Assembly (NCBI RefSeq): GCF_023149035.1
Contig: NZ_JAHXMY010000002.1
Span: forward strand, 744,001 to 808,000
Length of the DNA: 64,000 bases
From: Microbacterium sp. EYE_78
Lineage (GTDB): Bacteria > Actinomycetota > Actinomycetes > Actinomycetales > Microbacteriaceae
Reading direction: 5' to 3'
The notes beneath the pieces were generated by a model. It worked only from the letters and a program-made list of their open reading frames with translations. It was not told the origin of the DNA and did no database searches. The translations under genes and the position numbers were made by a program. Positions 41,487-50,247 of this stretch are shown piece by piece (the first letter of the stretch is position 1; each line of letters begins with the position of its first letter).

Positions 41487-42725
41487 TTCGCATCCGGCAA
41501 TGCCGCCCAGGTGCTTCGGATCCCCCTGCACGTCGCCGGGTCGCTGGCGACGTTCCTGATCCCGCGCAGCCGGAGCCGCTGGGTCTTCGGGTGCGCCGTC
41601 GGGATCGCGGACGGCGCGCTGGCGCTCTGGCACGTCGCGTCCGCTGCAGGTGAGGATGCGACGTGGCTCGTCGCGTCCGACGCCGAGGCTGCGGCCGCTG
41701 CGGCTGCAGGCATCCCCACGGCGCGCAAGCGGTCAGTGCGCGGCTTCTGGCTGACGGCTCGCGCACGCGTCGTCGTCGTGACGCACGGTGCGGGAGATGT
41801 GAACCGCTACGCGACTCGCGGGTCGTTCCTCGTGCAGCTGTGGCACGGCATCCCGCTGAAGCGACTGGGGCTCGACTCCGCGGTCACCGTCCGCGCACCG
41901 CGGAACGTTCCGGGGCTCACCCGGATCCTGCGCATCGCGTACGCGCGCACGCAGCGCCGCATCCGCCTGCTGCCCGCGGCCTCGCACCTCGTCCGCGGTC
42001 GGCTGGAATCAGCCTTCGGACTGCCCGACGAGCGTGTGCCGATCACGGGCGAACCGCGTGTCGACGTGCTCTCAAGCGGCACGGCGTCCGCGCGGCGCGA
42101 CGCGGCGCGCCGGACGATCGAGGCATCCACCGGTGATCTCGGCTCCCGTCGGGTGGTCCTCTATGCACCGACGTGGCGCGACGGGGCGCCCGACCCCGGC
42201 ATCCCCTCGGCACAGGACTGGACGAGACTCGTCGATGTCCTGACCGCGAACGACGCCGTCCTCTTCGTGCGGTCGCACCCGCTCGGTGCGGGGGAGTACG
42301 CGCCGCCGACGTCGACGACGCGGGTCCGGATGCTGGGCGCCGACGTCCTCGCCGACGTCACGCCCGTCCTGCCCGGAGTCGATGTGCTCATCACGGACTA
42401 CTCCTCGCTGATCTACGACAGCGCCCTGGTACCCGTCCCGGTCCTGTGCTTCGCGCCGGACGAACACGCCTATGCGCGCAGCCGCGGGTTCTACGGCCGC
42501 TACCGCGACGTCGCGGGGGAGGACGTGGCCGACGACTGGCGGACGACGAGCGAGCAGCTCGACCTCGTGTTGCGCGACGACCGCGAGCGTGCCCGCCGCG
42601 CGACGCGGGCAGCGGAGCTCAGCGCGCGCGTCCACGCCCACCGGGACGGGCGCAACGCCGAGCGCGTCCACCGCGCCATCCGACGCGCACTCGACGCGCG
42701 ACCGCCATCCGAGGGGGCCCCATGA
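41472..42725 (+). CDS. CDP-glycerol glycerophosphotransferase family protein (TagB/TagF-like)
   Basis: The 417-residue protein has the second-half signatures of the family: QLWHGIPLKRLGL, VLYAPTWRDGA, VRSHPLGAGE, VLITDYSSLIYDSALV and FYGRYRDVAGE. Such enzymes transfer glycerol-phosphate (or ribitol-phosphate) units from CDP-alditol to wall teichoic acid at the inner membrane face. The start lies in the right arm of a terminator hairpin; a GTG at 41511 is an alternative. It overlaps the next transferase gene by ATGA. Confidence 0.85.
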   Translation: MGSFSFASGNAAQVLRIPLHVAGSLATFLIPRSRSRWVFGCAVGIADGALALWHVASAAGEDATWLVASDAEAAAAAAAGIPTARKRSVRGFWLTARARVVVVTHGAGDVNRYATRGSFLVQLWHGIPLKRLGLDSAVTVRAPRNVPGLTRILRIAYARTQRRIRLLPAASHLVRGRLESAFGLPDERVPITGEPRVDVLSSGTASARRDAARRTIEASTGDLGSRRVVLYAPTWRDGAPDPGIPSAQDWTRLVDVLTANDAVLFVRSHPLGAGEYAPPTSTTRVRMLGADVLADVTPVLPGVDVLITDYSSLIYDSALVPVPVLCFAPDEHAYARSRGFYGRYRDVAGEDVADDWRTTSEQLDLVLRDDRERARRATRAAELSARVHAHRDGRNAERVHRAIRRALDARPPSEGAP

Positions 42726-44161
42726 TCCGCGTCGCATTGCGCACCGAGGACGACGTCCTCGTCGTCGAGGGCGACGGGACTGCGCCGGAGCAGCTCGACG
42801 CGCGGGGGCGACGCGCGCGGACAGCCGCGACGATCGACACGACGCGGGGTCGCTGGCGCGCGGAGCTTCCGCTGCGGATCGCGCGATGGGGCGGCGCAGT
42901 GCGGGCCCTTCCGAGCGGCGGCTACGAGCTGCGGCTGGACGGCGCGATGCTCTCCGGCGTCGGGATGCCGCGCACCGTCGGAACCACCCTCGCTGCGACG
43001 CTGTCGGACGGGACGCTCGTGGTCGGGCCGCCGCTCGCTGACGCGCACGCGGACGCCGCCGGGCAGGCGGTCCTCGAGCGTGCGTACGCGGCCGGCGGCG
43101 AGGCACTTGAGAACGCCGTCTTCTTCGAGAGCTTCTACGGACGCAACGCCAGCTGCAATCCTCGGGCGATCGACGCGGAACTGGCCCGGACGGCCCCGGG
43201 GGTGACGCGCTACTGGAGCGTCGTCGACCTGTCCGTCGAGGTGCCGGGCGGCGCGACGGCGGTGGTCGAGGGATCGCCCGAGTGGTGGCGGGCGCGGGGG
43301 AGCGCCCGACTGCTCATCGTCAACGACTGGCTCCGTCGGCGGTTCGTGCGGCGTCCCGGCCAGCGGGTGCTGCAGACCTGGCACGGCACGCCGCTGAAGC
43401 GCCTCGCACTGCACCGGCCGGGATTCGATCCGCGTCGGGCGTTGGCGGTGCTCCGCGAGAGCAGACGGTGGGATGTGCTCCTCGCGCAGAACCCGTATGC
43501 AGCGCGCATCCTGGCGAAGGCGTACGCCTTCGTCGGCCGGCCCGTGTGGGTCGAGGGCTATCCGCGGAACGATGTCCTGCGCACCGGGGACCGTGCGGCA
43601 GCCCGCGCCTCGCTCGGTCTGTCGGAGGGCGACCGGGCGATCCTGTATGCGCCGACGTGGCGTGACGACCGCGAGCAGATGGTCGACTTCCTCGACGCCG
43701 AGCGGCTCGCGCGGGATGCCGGGGCGGTCGTCCTCGTGCGCGGGCATTCCCGCACGCTCATCCCGGGCAGCGACCGTGCGGGTTCACGGGTCGTGGACGT
43801 CACGGGATACCCCGACATCTCCGAGCTGCTCCTGGCGGCGGACGCGTTGGTGACCGACTACTCGTCCGTCATGTTCGACTTCACCGCGACCGGCAAGCCG
43901 GTGTACTTCTTCACCCCCGACCTGGAGCACTACCGCGGGCGCCTGCGGGGGTTCTACTTCAATCTCGCTGGTCGCGCCCCGGGACCGGTGACCGCCACGC
44001 AGGAGGACCTCACCGCAGCCCTCCTGGATCCCGGCACGTCCGAGCGCTTCGCCGACCGGTATGCCGCGTGGGCTGCCCGGTTCAACGCGCGGGACGACGG
44101 TCGCGCCGCCGAGCGGGTGGTCGCCCGCCTGCTGGACCAGGGGTTCGTCGAGCGCGGCTGA
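42722..44161 (+). CDS. CDP-glycerol glycerophosphotransferase family protein (TagF-like)
   Basis: The 479-residue protein has an N-terminal beta-rich region (about 1-110) of the kind found in actinobacterial TagF proteins and a C-terminal GT-B transferase: FESFYGRNASCNPRAI, LQTWHGTPLKRLAL, QNPYAARIL, ILYAPTWRDDRE, VRGHSRTL, LVTDYSSVMFDFTATGKPVYFFTPD and LRGFYFNL. It probably polymerises alditol-phosphate. It is coupled to the previous transferase gene and converges with the glycosyltransferase gene 12 bp away. Confidence 0.88.
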   Translation: MIRVALRTEDDVLVVEGDGTAPEQLDARGRRARTAATIDTTRGRWRAELPLRIARWGGAVRALPSGGYELRLDGAMLSGVGMPRTVGTTLAATLSDGTLVVGPPLADAHADAAGQAVLERAYAAGGEALENAVFFESFYGRNASCNPRAIDAELARTAPGVTRYWSVVDLSVEVPGGATAVVEGSPEWWRARGSARLLIVNDWLRRRFVRRPGQRVLQTWHGTPLKRLALHRPGFDPRRALAVLRESRRWDVLLAQNPYAARILAKAYAFVGRPVWVEGYPRNDVLRTGDRAAARASLGLSEGDRAILYAPTWRDDREQMVDFLDAERLARDAGAVVLVRGHSRTLIPGSDRAGSRVVDVTGYPDISELLLAADALVTDYSSVMFDFTATGKPVYFFTPDLEHYRGRLRGFYFNLAGRAPGPVTATQEDLTAALLDPGTSERFADRYAAWAARFNARDDGRAAERVVARLLDQGFVERG

Positions 44162-44173
44162 GCCCGCCGCCGT

Positions 44174-45256
44174 TCAGGGGAGCGGCGTGTTGCGGTCGAG
44201 GCGCGACGTGTCGACCGTGTCTTTCGCGCCGCGGACGAGGCCGACGAGGAATCCCACACCCCAGGCGAGGTGCATCGTGGGGACGACGGCGGCGAGCCAG
44301 CCTCGCTCCCGGAGCGACCCGGCGGGCGAGAACGCCGCGAACGCGAGCACGCCGAGGGCGTAGACCGCGACGGGCGCGTGGACGGCCGAGACCAGCGCGG
44401 ACCACGGGAAGGGCAGAACCCCGGTCACCTGGACCACGGCCGCGGCCGCGCTCAGGACCGCAGCGAGCACCAGAGCGGGCGGAGCGAAGAACCGGAGGGA
44501 GTTCTGTCGGCCGAAGCGTCGGACGAGCTCGCCCCGCCAGGTGCCTGTCGCGACGAACTGTCGGAGCAGCCGCATCCAACTCGCGCGCGGCCAGTAGGTG
44601 ACGGCGAGCGAGGGGTCGAACCACACGCGGTACCCCGCACGACGGATGCGGAGGTTCAGCTCCCAGTCCTCGCCACGCCGGATCGTCTCATCGAACATGC
44701 CGACCTCGTCCAGCACGCTGCGACGGATCACCCCGAGGTAGGCCGATTCGGCGGGACCCTCGGTCCCGCCTCCGTGGTACGCGCCGCCGCCGAGCCCGAC
44801 ACGCGAGTTGTACGCGCGGGCGACCGCTCGCTGGAACGGGGTGCGGCCGTCCGCGCGCATGACCCCACCGACGTTCGCGGCGCGAGTGCGGGCCAGTGTC
44901 GCGACCGCGCGGGCGGTGTAGTCGGGATCGAGCTCGGAATGGGCGTCCACCCGGACGATGGTGGGATGTCTGGCCTCGCGGATGGCCAGATTGAGTCCGA
45001 CCGGGATGTCGGCCGCGGGATTGTCGACCAGCCGGATGCGCGGGTCGTCCTCGGCCATGCGCTGTGCGAGCTCGGACGTGCCGTCGCGAGACGGCCCCAG
45101 GGCGAGGATGAGCTCGACCGGATCGTCCAGCCGCTGCGCCAAGACGGTGTCGACGGCGCGCTGAAGGTACTCGCGTTCGTTCAGGACGGGCATGACGAAG
45201 GTGACCCCCGGCGGTGGGACGGGCGCGTCCCTGGCGGCGGGGTGATGGTCATGCAC
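44174..45256 (-). CDS. Family 2 glycosyltransferase with C-terminal membrane helices
   Basis: The 360-residue protein has a GT-A domain: VTFVMPVLNEREYLQRAVDTV, LALGPSRDGTSEL, IVRVDAHSELDPDYT (DxD-like DAH), GGAYHGGGTEGPAESAYLG and RRGEDWELNLRIRRAGY (ED). Two to three membrane helices follow (about 265-285, 295-315, 325-345). It resembles ExoA/SpsA-type transferases that build exopolysaccharide or wall polymer on a lipid carrier. GTG 45256 has CATGAT 6 nt upstream. Confidence 0.85.
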   Translation of the reverse strand: MHDHHPAARDAPVPPPGVTFVMPVLNEREYLQRAVDTVLAQRLDDPVELILALGPSRDGTSELAQRMAEDDPRIRLVDNPAADIPVGLNLAIREARHPTIVRVDAHSELDPDYTARAVATLARTRAANVGGVMRADGRTPFQRAVARAYNSRVGLGGGAYHGGGTEGPAESAYLGVIRRSVLDEVGMFDETIRRGEDWELNLRIRRAGYRVWFDPSLAVTYWPRASWMRLLRQFVATGTWRGELVRRFGRQNSLRFFAPPALVLAAVLSAAAAVVQVTGVLPFPWSALVSAVHAPVAVYALGVLAFAAFSPAGSLRERGWLAAVVPTMHLAWGVGFLVGLVRGAKDTVDTSRLDRNTPLP

Positions 45257-45316
45257 TCGTCGATCATGCCACGCCGGTGCCGCCGGGCCCGGGCCGGCCG
45301 CCAGGTGAACGCTCGG

Positions 45317-45322
45317 TAAACT
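45317..45322 (+). promoter_or_regulatory. -10 element TAAACT of the third glycerophosphotransferase-like gene
   Basis: It ends 6 nt before the ATG at 45329; a leaderless mRNA is predicted. Confidence 0.6.
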
Positions 45323-45328
45323 GGCGGG

Positions 45329-46594
45329 ATGATCGCGATCGCCGACGCCCGGAAGGTGCTCGCCCTCGTCCGGAAGGTCGTCGACAACCGTCGGGCGGTG
45401 GGAGAGGTCCGCCGGAGGCGCCCGTCGGTGCCGCTCGCCGGGCGCCACCACTACCGCATCGCGCTCTACTTCGCCGACGGCGACGTCAACATGTATCAGG
45501 TGCGTCAGTGGTACCGGCCGCTGCAGCGCATCGCGGAGTCGTGGCCCGTCGTGGTGCTGAGTCGGAACCCCACCGGTGCGCGGGCGATCATGGATGACGG
45601 TGCGCTTCCGGTCGCCTTCGTGCCGACCGTGGCAGATCTCGAGCGCTACGTCGCCGAGCAGGACATCCGCGTCGTCCTCTACGTGAATCAGAACACCCGG
45701 AACTTCCAGATGTTCCGCTACGGGCACCGGTGGCACGTGTTCATCAACCACGGCGAGTCCGACAAGATGTACATGACGACAAATCAGTTCAAGGCCTACG
45801 ACTACGCCCTCATCGCAGGGGATGCCGCGCGAGCACGTCTGTCGCGGGTCCTCTGGTCGTACGACCTGGACAGTAGGACGATCGCCATCGGCCGTCCGCA
45901 GGCCGACCACTTCACCGGCGACCTGCCCTACGTCCCGGACGAGCGGATCGTCGTGCTCTACGCGCCGACATGGGAGGGGGACCGCCCGTCGGCGCTGTAC
46001 GGCTCAATCCGCTCGCACGGGGTCGCGTTGGCCGAAGCGATCCTGGCCTCTCCGGCGCACCGTCTCATCTACCGCCCGCATCCCCGGTCGGGGGTCGTCG
46101 ACGCCGAGTACGGCGCCGCACATCGCCGGATCGTCGCGGCCATCGCTGCGGCGAACGCCGCGGACCGCTCCGCCCAGCATGTCTTCGACGACGGGCCGGA
46201 CCTCGGCTGGCAGCTGTCCGCCTCCGACGTCGCGATCCTGGACATCTCCGCGATGGTCTACGACCGCCTCGCGACCGGCAAGCCCCTCCTCGTCACACGG
46301 CCCGTCGCGGCGGAGGCGACCGTCGACACCGGAGGCTACCTGTCGGATGCCGAGTGGCTCGACGCGGGTGAGTCCGCTCGGATGCTCGTGGACATCGAAC
46401 GGGTGCGGACGGATCCGACCGCTGTCTCACGCCTGGAGCACTGGGTGCGCCATTATTTCGGCGACACCACCCCCGGTGCATCGTCGGCTCGGTTCCACGA
46501 CGCGATCGCCAGGCTGATGGTGGAGTGGGAGCGGTGGCACGCGGTCACCGTCGAGGTCCTCGATGAGGACGACGACGAGGTCGAGGACGACTGA
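45329..46594 (+). CDS. CDP-glycerol glycerophosphotransferase-superfamily protein
   Basis: The 421-residue protein shares the GT-B features of the two preceding transferases (VFINHGESDKMYMTTNQFKAYDY, VLYAPTWEGDRPS, IYRPHPRSGV, VAILDISAMVYDRLATGKPLLVTRP) but lacks the WHG(T/I)PLK motif, replaced by INHGESDK. The acceptor or donor may therefore differ. The C-terminus is very acidic (DEDDDEVEDD). It is the third such enzyme in 5 kb and converges with the SCO4848-like gene. Confidence 0.82.
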   Translation: MIAIADARKVLALVRKVVDNRRAVGEVRRRRPSVPLAGRHHYRIALYFADGDVNMYQVRQWYRPLQRIAESWPVVVLSRNPTGARAIMDDGALPVAFVPTVADLERYVAEQDIRVVLYVNQNTRNFQMFRYGHRWHVFINHGESDKMYMTTNQFKAYDYALIAGDAARARLSRVLWSYDLDSRTIAIGRPQADHFTGDLPYVPDERIVVLYAPTWEGDRPSALYGSIRSHGVALAEAILASPAHRLIYRPHPRSGVVDAEYGAAHRRIVAAIAAANAADRSAQHVFDDGPDLGWQLSASDVAILDISAMVYDRLATGKPLLVTRPVAAEATVDTGGYLSDAEWLDAGESARMLVDIERVRTDPTAVSRLEHWVRHYFGDTTPGASSARFHDAIARLMVEWERWHAVTVEVLDEDDDEVEDD

Positions 46595-46601
46595 CTCCGG
46601 G

Positions 46602-46820
46602 TTACACCTCGCGGAGGGCGAGGACGCCAACGATCGCCGACACGGCCGCGAGCAGCAGGGCGGCGCCGACGAGGACGGCGTGCACCGTCAGGAAGCGCGT
46701 GGGACGACCCCCGGCATCCCTGGCCCGCGGATCCTTCGCGACGCGACGGAAGAAGCTCGGCCAGACGAGCACGTTGAACGCCGCGTTCACCAGAAGGAGG
46801 ACTGCGAGGAAGGGAGTCAC
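46602..46820 (-). CDS. SCO4848-family small membrane protein (72 aa)
   Basis: The 72-residue protein has two membrane helices (FLAVLLLVNAAFNVLVWPSFF and LTVHAVLVGAALLLAAVSAIVGVLAL, quoted in part by their ends) joined by a basic loop RRVAKDPRARDAGGRPTRF. The LxNxxFNxxVWPxFxRRVxKDPRA pattern matches the SCO4848 family of actinobacteria. Function unknown. Its GTG overlaps the stop of the upstream EcsC-like gene by four nt, so translation is coupled. Confidence 0.78.
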   Translation of the reverse strand: MTPFLAVLLLVNAAFNVLVWPSFFRRVAKDPRARDAGGRPTRFLTVHAVLVGAALLLAAVSAIVGVLALREV

Positions 46821-47659
46821 TCGGACGACTCCCCGTCCTCGCCGCCGCGAGCCCGACGGGAGAGCATCCGCGGCGTCCGCGGGCGGGAACGGGGCGCCCG
46901 TTCGCGCGGTTCGAGCTCAGCCGGGTAGGCGGCCGGAGGCATCCCGAATCCTCGGCGAGCGCCCACGACGACGCGGCGTCCGAGGATGTGGTTGCCGGCG
47001 CCGCCGATGACGGCGCCCACCCCGAACGGCAGCGCCTTGCCCAGGACCGACGCCCCGCCTTGCGCGGCGAAGCGGCGCAGGAAAGTGGATTTCAGGCGGT
47101 CGACGAGCGGCCCGACGACGGCGCGGGGGAGTGAGCGCGTGACCATGTCGCCCCAGTAGGCGGATCGTGCCGGTCCCTTCCCGCTCGCCTGACGCGCGAA
47201 CTGCGACACGAGGTCGACGCCCTCTTTGCCGACCATGAGCGTCAGCACGAGCGCCCGGGCGCGGTCGGGGTCCTCCACGCGGATCCCGTGCAGTTCGGCG
47301 AGCGACTGGGCGAAGAGCGCCGTCGCCTCGAGGAACCCGACGGTCTCGACGCCGCTGAGGGCCAGGGTCACACCGGTGCCGATCCCCGGCACCACGGCGG
47401 TGGCCCCGACCGCGGCGCCGCCGGTGGTCACCGCTGCGAGATACCGTCGCTCCAGCATCCTCGCGATGTCCGCGGTGGATGCCTCGGGGTGACGGGCACG
47501 GATCCCGCGGAGGTGCGCCACCACCACGGGGCGCTGCACGGAGAGGACCCTGTCGAGCGCGCGGATCGCCAGGGGGTGCTCGGGGGATCCCTCGGGCGGC
47601 AGGCCCCCTGACCAGGGGGCGTCGTCCGGGAGGGAATGGATGCGGTGGACCTCGGTCAT
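46817..47659 (-). CDS. EcsC-like membrane-associated protein
   Basis: The 280-residue protein has Gly/Ala-rich hydrophobic stretches (AAVTTGGAAVGATAVVPGIG at about 75-94, FGVGAVIGGAGNHILGRR near 215), a helix with ALFAQSLAELHGIRVEDPDRARAL (shown in part) and a basic Pro/Arg-rich tail. The central part resembles EcsC-family proteins, whose role is unclear. No catalytic motif is visible. A TAGGCT hexamer lies 9 nt before the ATG. The assignment is tentative. Confidence 0.55.
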   Translation of the reverse strand: MTEVHRIHSLPDDAPWSGGLPPEGSPEHPLAIRALDRVLSVQRPVVVAHLRGIRARHPEASTADIARMLERRYLAAVTTGGAAVGATAVVPGIGTGVTLALSGVETVGFLEATALFAQSLAELHGIRVEDPDRARALVLTLMVGKEGVDLVSQFARQASGKGPARSAYWGDMVTRSLPRAVVGPLVDRLKSTFLRRFAAQGGASVLGKALPFGVGAVIGGAGNHILGRRVVVGARRGFGMPPAAYPAELEPRERAPRSRPRTPRMLSRRARGGEDGESSE

Positions 47660-47704
47660 GTCGACTCGAGCCTACGTCTGCGCCGGCGTCCCGGGGTCAG
47701 CCGG

Positions 47705-48397
47705 TCACACGTAGAGGTTGGCCCGCTCCAGATCCTCGGCGAAGTCCACCTCGACGGCGTAGAGGTCCGAGATGTCGAGCGGCTGCACGCGCACGCCGTT
47801 CTCGGCGATGGCGAGTTCGAGGCCGCGCTCGAAGTAGTCCTGGTCGCCGACGCGCGCGAGCTGAGCGATGAGGGCGGGCTTGTCCGCCCGGGAGATGAAG
47901 TTGATGCCGACCGCTTCGCCGAGTCCGCCGACGACGGTCTTCGACAGTTCCGCGATGTGACCGGTCGCGTCGACGGTGTACTTCACCTCTTCGTCGCTGA
48001 CCTTGGCCGTGTTGACCGTGACGAAGGAGGTCTCGCTCTCGACCAGCGCAAGGGCACGGCCGAGGACGCGGGGGTCGAAGACGACGTCGCCGTTCATCCA
48101 CAGCACGCCCGACTTACCCGTCGCCTTCAGGGCACGGAGGAGGCTCTTCGACGTGTTGGTCTGGTCGTAGCGGTCGTTGTAGACGTAGTCGACGTCGGGG
48201 AACGCGTCGACGACCGTCTCCGCGCGGTACCCGACGACGGTGGTGATCTTCGCTGCCGGGCCGAACGCCGCCCGGATGTTGTCGTGCTGCTGGCCCATGA
48301 TGGTGCGGCCGTCACCGAGCGTCGTGAGGGGCTTGGGCAGGCTCCTGCCGAGGCGCGAGCCCATTCCGGCTGCGAGGATGACGATCTTGGGGGTCAC
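47705..48397 (-). CDS. Nucleotidyltransferase (phosphocholine/alditol-phosphate cytidylyltransferase-like)
   Basis: The 230-residue protein is a GT-A nucleotidyltransferase with the nucleotide-binding loop LAAGMGSRLGRSLPKPLTTLG at the start, VVGYRAETV, NDRYDQTNTSKSLLRAL and the metal-site LWMNGDVVFD. It resembles LicC-type phosphocholine cytidylyltransferases, which activate a phosphorylated alcohol with CTP. In this context it may supply a CDP-activated substrate to the nearby glycerophosphotransferase-like enzymes (inference). GTG has AGGAG upstream. Confidence 0.82.
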   Translation of the reverse strand: MTPKIVILAAGMGSRLGRSLPKPLTTLGDGRTIMGQQHDNIRAAFGPAAKITTVVGYRAETVVDAFPDVDYVYNDRYDQTNTSKSLLRALKATGKSGVLWMNGDVVFDPRVLGRALALVESETSFVTVNTAKVSDEEVKYTVDATGHIAELSKTVVGGLGEAVGINFISRADKPALIAQLARVGDQDYFERGLELAIAENGVRVQPLDISDLYAVEVDFAEDLERANLYV

Positions 48398-48567
48398 GGG
48401 CTGCTCCTGACGATGTGGTCACTGTCCGTTCATCGGAAAGACACATCTTCGTGCCCACCCCATGGTACCGATCACACCTGAAAAGCCCCCGAACCGGGCG
48501 ACCCCGTTGCCGATTCGTGATGCGGGGTCCGATGGGGGACACCGCAGGATGCCGCAACGCGCCTTGC

Positions 48568-48573
48568 TAGGTT
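48568..48573 (+). promoter_or_regulatory. -10 element TAGGTT of the ABC transporter operon
   Basis: It ends 6 nt before the GTG at 48580; a leaderless mRNA is predicted. Confidence 0.55.
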
Positions 48574-48579
48574 TGTCGG

Positions 48580-50247
48580 GTGACACCTTCGCCGACACGC
48601 CCGCCCCGCCAGCCGGCGTCAGCGTCCGGCGGCGAGGGCGTCCAGCCTCCTCCTCCCCCCTCGGTCCCGGCCGCCGAACTGGCCGCTCGTCTCGCGGCGG
48701 CGGCCCTGAGCGTCGAGGACCCGAAGGTCGGGAATGCCGGGAGCGCGCCCGAGCAGCAGCGGCCGCCGCGACCGGCCCGGAAGCCGAAGAAGTCGAAGAA
48801 GCCCGCGCCCGCCGAGCCGAGCGCGGATGCCGTGCCACCGCGGCCGGAGCTCCCCGCGGCAGTCGCCGCCGCACGGTTCGACGCGGTGCCGACCGCGGAC
48901 ACCGCCACCCGGGCGTACCCCGTCGCTGCCGACCCGATTCCGGTCGTCGAACCGGAGCCGGAGCCGGTCGTCGAGCTGGAGCCGGTCGTCGAGTCGGAGC
49001 CGGTCGTCGAGTCGGAGCCGGTCGTCGACCCGGACGAGGCCCGTGAGCCGGAGCCCGAGACGGCCGTGATGCCCGAGCTCGAGCCCGTGGCTGTCGTCGA
49101 GCCCGAGCCCGAGTTGCAGGCAGAACGGGAAATCGAGCCCGAAATCACCGAACCCGAGCCCGAGGCTGTCGTCGAGCCCGAGCCCGAGCCCCAGGCTGTC
49201 GTCGAGCCCGAGCCCGAGCCCCAGGCTGTCGTCGAGCCCGAGCCCGAGCCCGAGCCCGAGATTGTCGAGCCTGAGGTCGAGTCCGAGCCGGATTCCGAGC
49301 CCGAGTCAGGATTCGAGTCCGAGCCCGAGATCGTCGAGCTCGAGCCCGAAACCGAGCCCGAGCCGCTGCCTGGGCCCGGGCCCGAGCCGGTTCTCGAATC
49401 GCGGTCCGCCGATGACGCCACCGCGGTGTTCGCCGCCGTGGTGCCGAACGAGGACGCCCGTGAGCCCGCGGCAGTCGTTGAGGTCGGTCCGTCCGCGCTG
49501 ACGCTGACGGGTGTGTCGAAGTCCTTCGGCCAGACGCGCGCCGTCGACAGCGTGGACCTCGAGATCCCCGCCGGGACCTTCTACGGAATTGTGGGTCCCA
49601 ACGGCGCCGGTAAGACGACGACGCTCTCCATGATCGCGGGGCTGCTGCGTCCGGACGCGGGCGAGATCCGCATCGCCGGCATCGATCTGCGGGCCGATCC
49701 GCGAACGGCGAAGTCGCTCATGGGCGTCCTCCCCGACCGGCTTCGGACATTCGACCGGCTGACCGGGCGGCAGCTCCTCCACTATTACGGAGTCCTTCGC
49801 GGGCTCCGACCGGCCGTCGTGGCGGAACGCACCGCCGACCTGGCGCGGGCCTTCGACCTCACAGCCGCACTCACCCGGCCGGTGTCGGACTACTCCGCCG
49901 GCATGACGAAGAAGATCATGCTTGCCGGCGCGATGATCCACGCGCCGCGCCTGCTCGTCCTCGACGAGCCGTTCGAATCGGTTGACCCGGTCTCCAGCGC
50001 CGTCATCCTCGACATCCTGTCGGCGTACGTCGCGCGCGGCGGCACCGTCGTCCTCTCGAGCCACGGGATGGACCTCGTCGAGCGCGTGTGCGACGGCGTC
50101 GCGGTCATCGTCGCCGGGCAGGTCCTGGCCCGAGGCACCGTCGATGAGGTGAAGGGCGATCACACGCTGGCGGAGCGGTTCGTCCAGCTTTCGGGCGGGC
50201 TGAGCGATGTCGAGGGGCTCGAGTGGTTGCACACGTACTCCGACTGA
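48580..50247 (+). CDS. ABC transporter ATPase with long Pro/Glu-rich N-terminal extension
   Basis: The 555-residue protein has an unusual head of about 305 residues: a Pro/Ala-rich part with a basic patch ([14 protein letters not shown]), then about 150 residues of Val-Val-Glu-Pro-Glu-Pro repeats. The ATPase follows (from about 308): Walker [10 protein letters not shown] (339-347), signature [10 protein letters not shown], Walker [10 protein letters not shown] and [11 protein letters not shown]. Ordinary relatives are about 250-300 residues. With the permease encoded next it forms an ABC-2-type exporter; substrate unknown. Confidence 0.9.
   Translation: MTPSPTRPPRQPASASGGEGVQPPPPPSVPAAELAARLAAAALSVEDPKVGNAGSAPEQQRPPRPARKPKKSKKPAPAEPSADAVPPRPELPAAVAAARFDAVPTADTATRAYPVAADPIPVVEPEPEPVVELEPVVESEPVVESEPVVDPDEAREPEPETAVMPELEPVAVVEPEPELQAEREIEPEITEPEPEAVVEPEPEPQAVVEPEPEPQAVVEPEPEPEPEIVEPEVESEPDSEPESGFESEPEIVELEPETEPEPLPGPGPEPVLESRSADDATAVFAAVVPNEDAREPAAVVEVGPSALTLTGVSKSFGQTRAVDSVDLEIPAGTFYGIVGPNGAGKTTTLSMIAGLLRPDAGEIRIAGIDLRADPRTAKSLMGVLPDRLRTFDRLTGRQLLHYYGVLRGLRPAVVAERTADLARAFDLTAALTRPVSDYSAGMTKKIMLAGAMIHAPRLLVLDEPFESVDPVSSAVILDILSAYVARGGTVVLSSHGMDLVERVCDGVAVIVAGQVLARGTVDEVKGDHTLAERFVQLSGGLSDVEGLEWLHTYSD
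48943..49401 (+). repeat. Pro/Glu codon repeat region (18-bp and 30-bp tandem units)
   Basis: From 48961 to 49032 an 18-bp unit (GAGCCGGTCGTCGAGTCG form) occurs four times, with the first and last copies diverged at the end. From about 49164 to 49250 a 30-bp unit recurs, 49171-49200 and 49201-49230 being identical. All units are multiples of three, so length change keeps frame. Confidence 0.85.

Noticed and set aside
48398..48579. Possible riboswitch or small gene in the 182-bp gap upstream of the nucleotidyltransferase
   Set aside because: No conserved riboswitch core or credible start-coding pattern is visible; it probably holds divergent promoters only.
48943..49401. CRISPR-like or minisatellite array
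   Set aside because: The repeats are contiguous without unique spacers, in frame, and code for a Pro/Glu chain.
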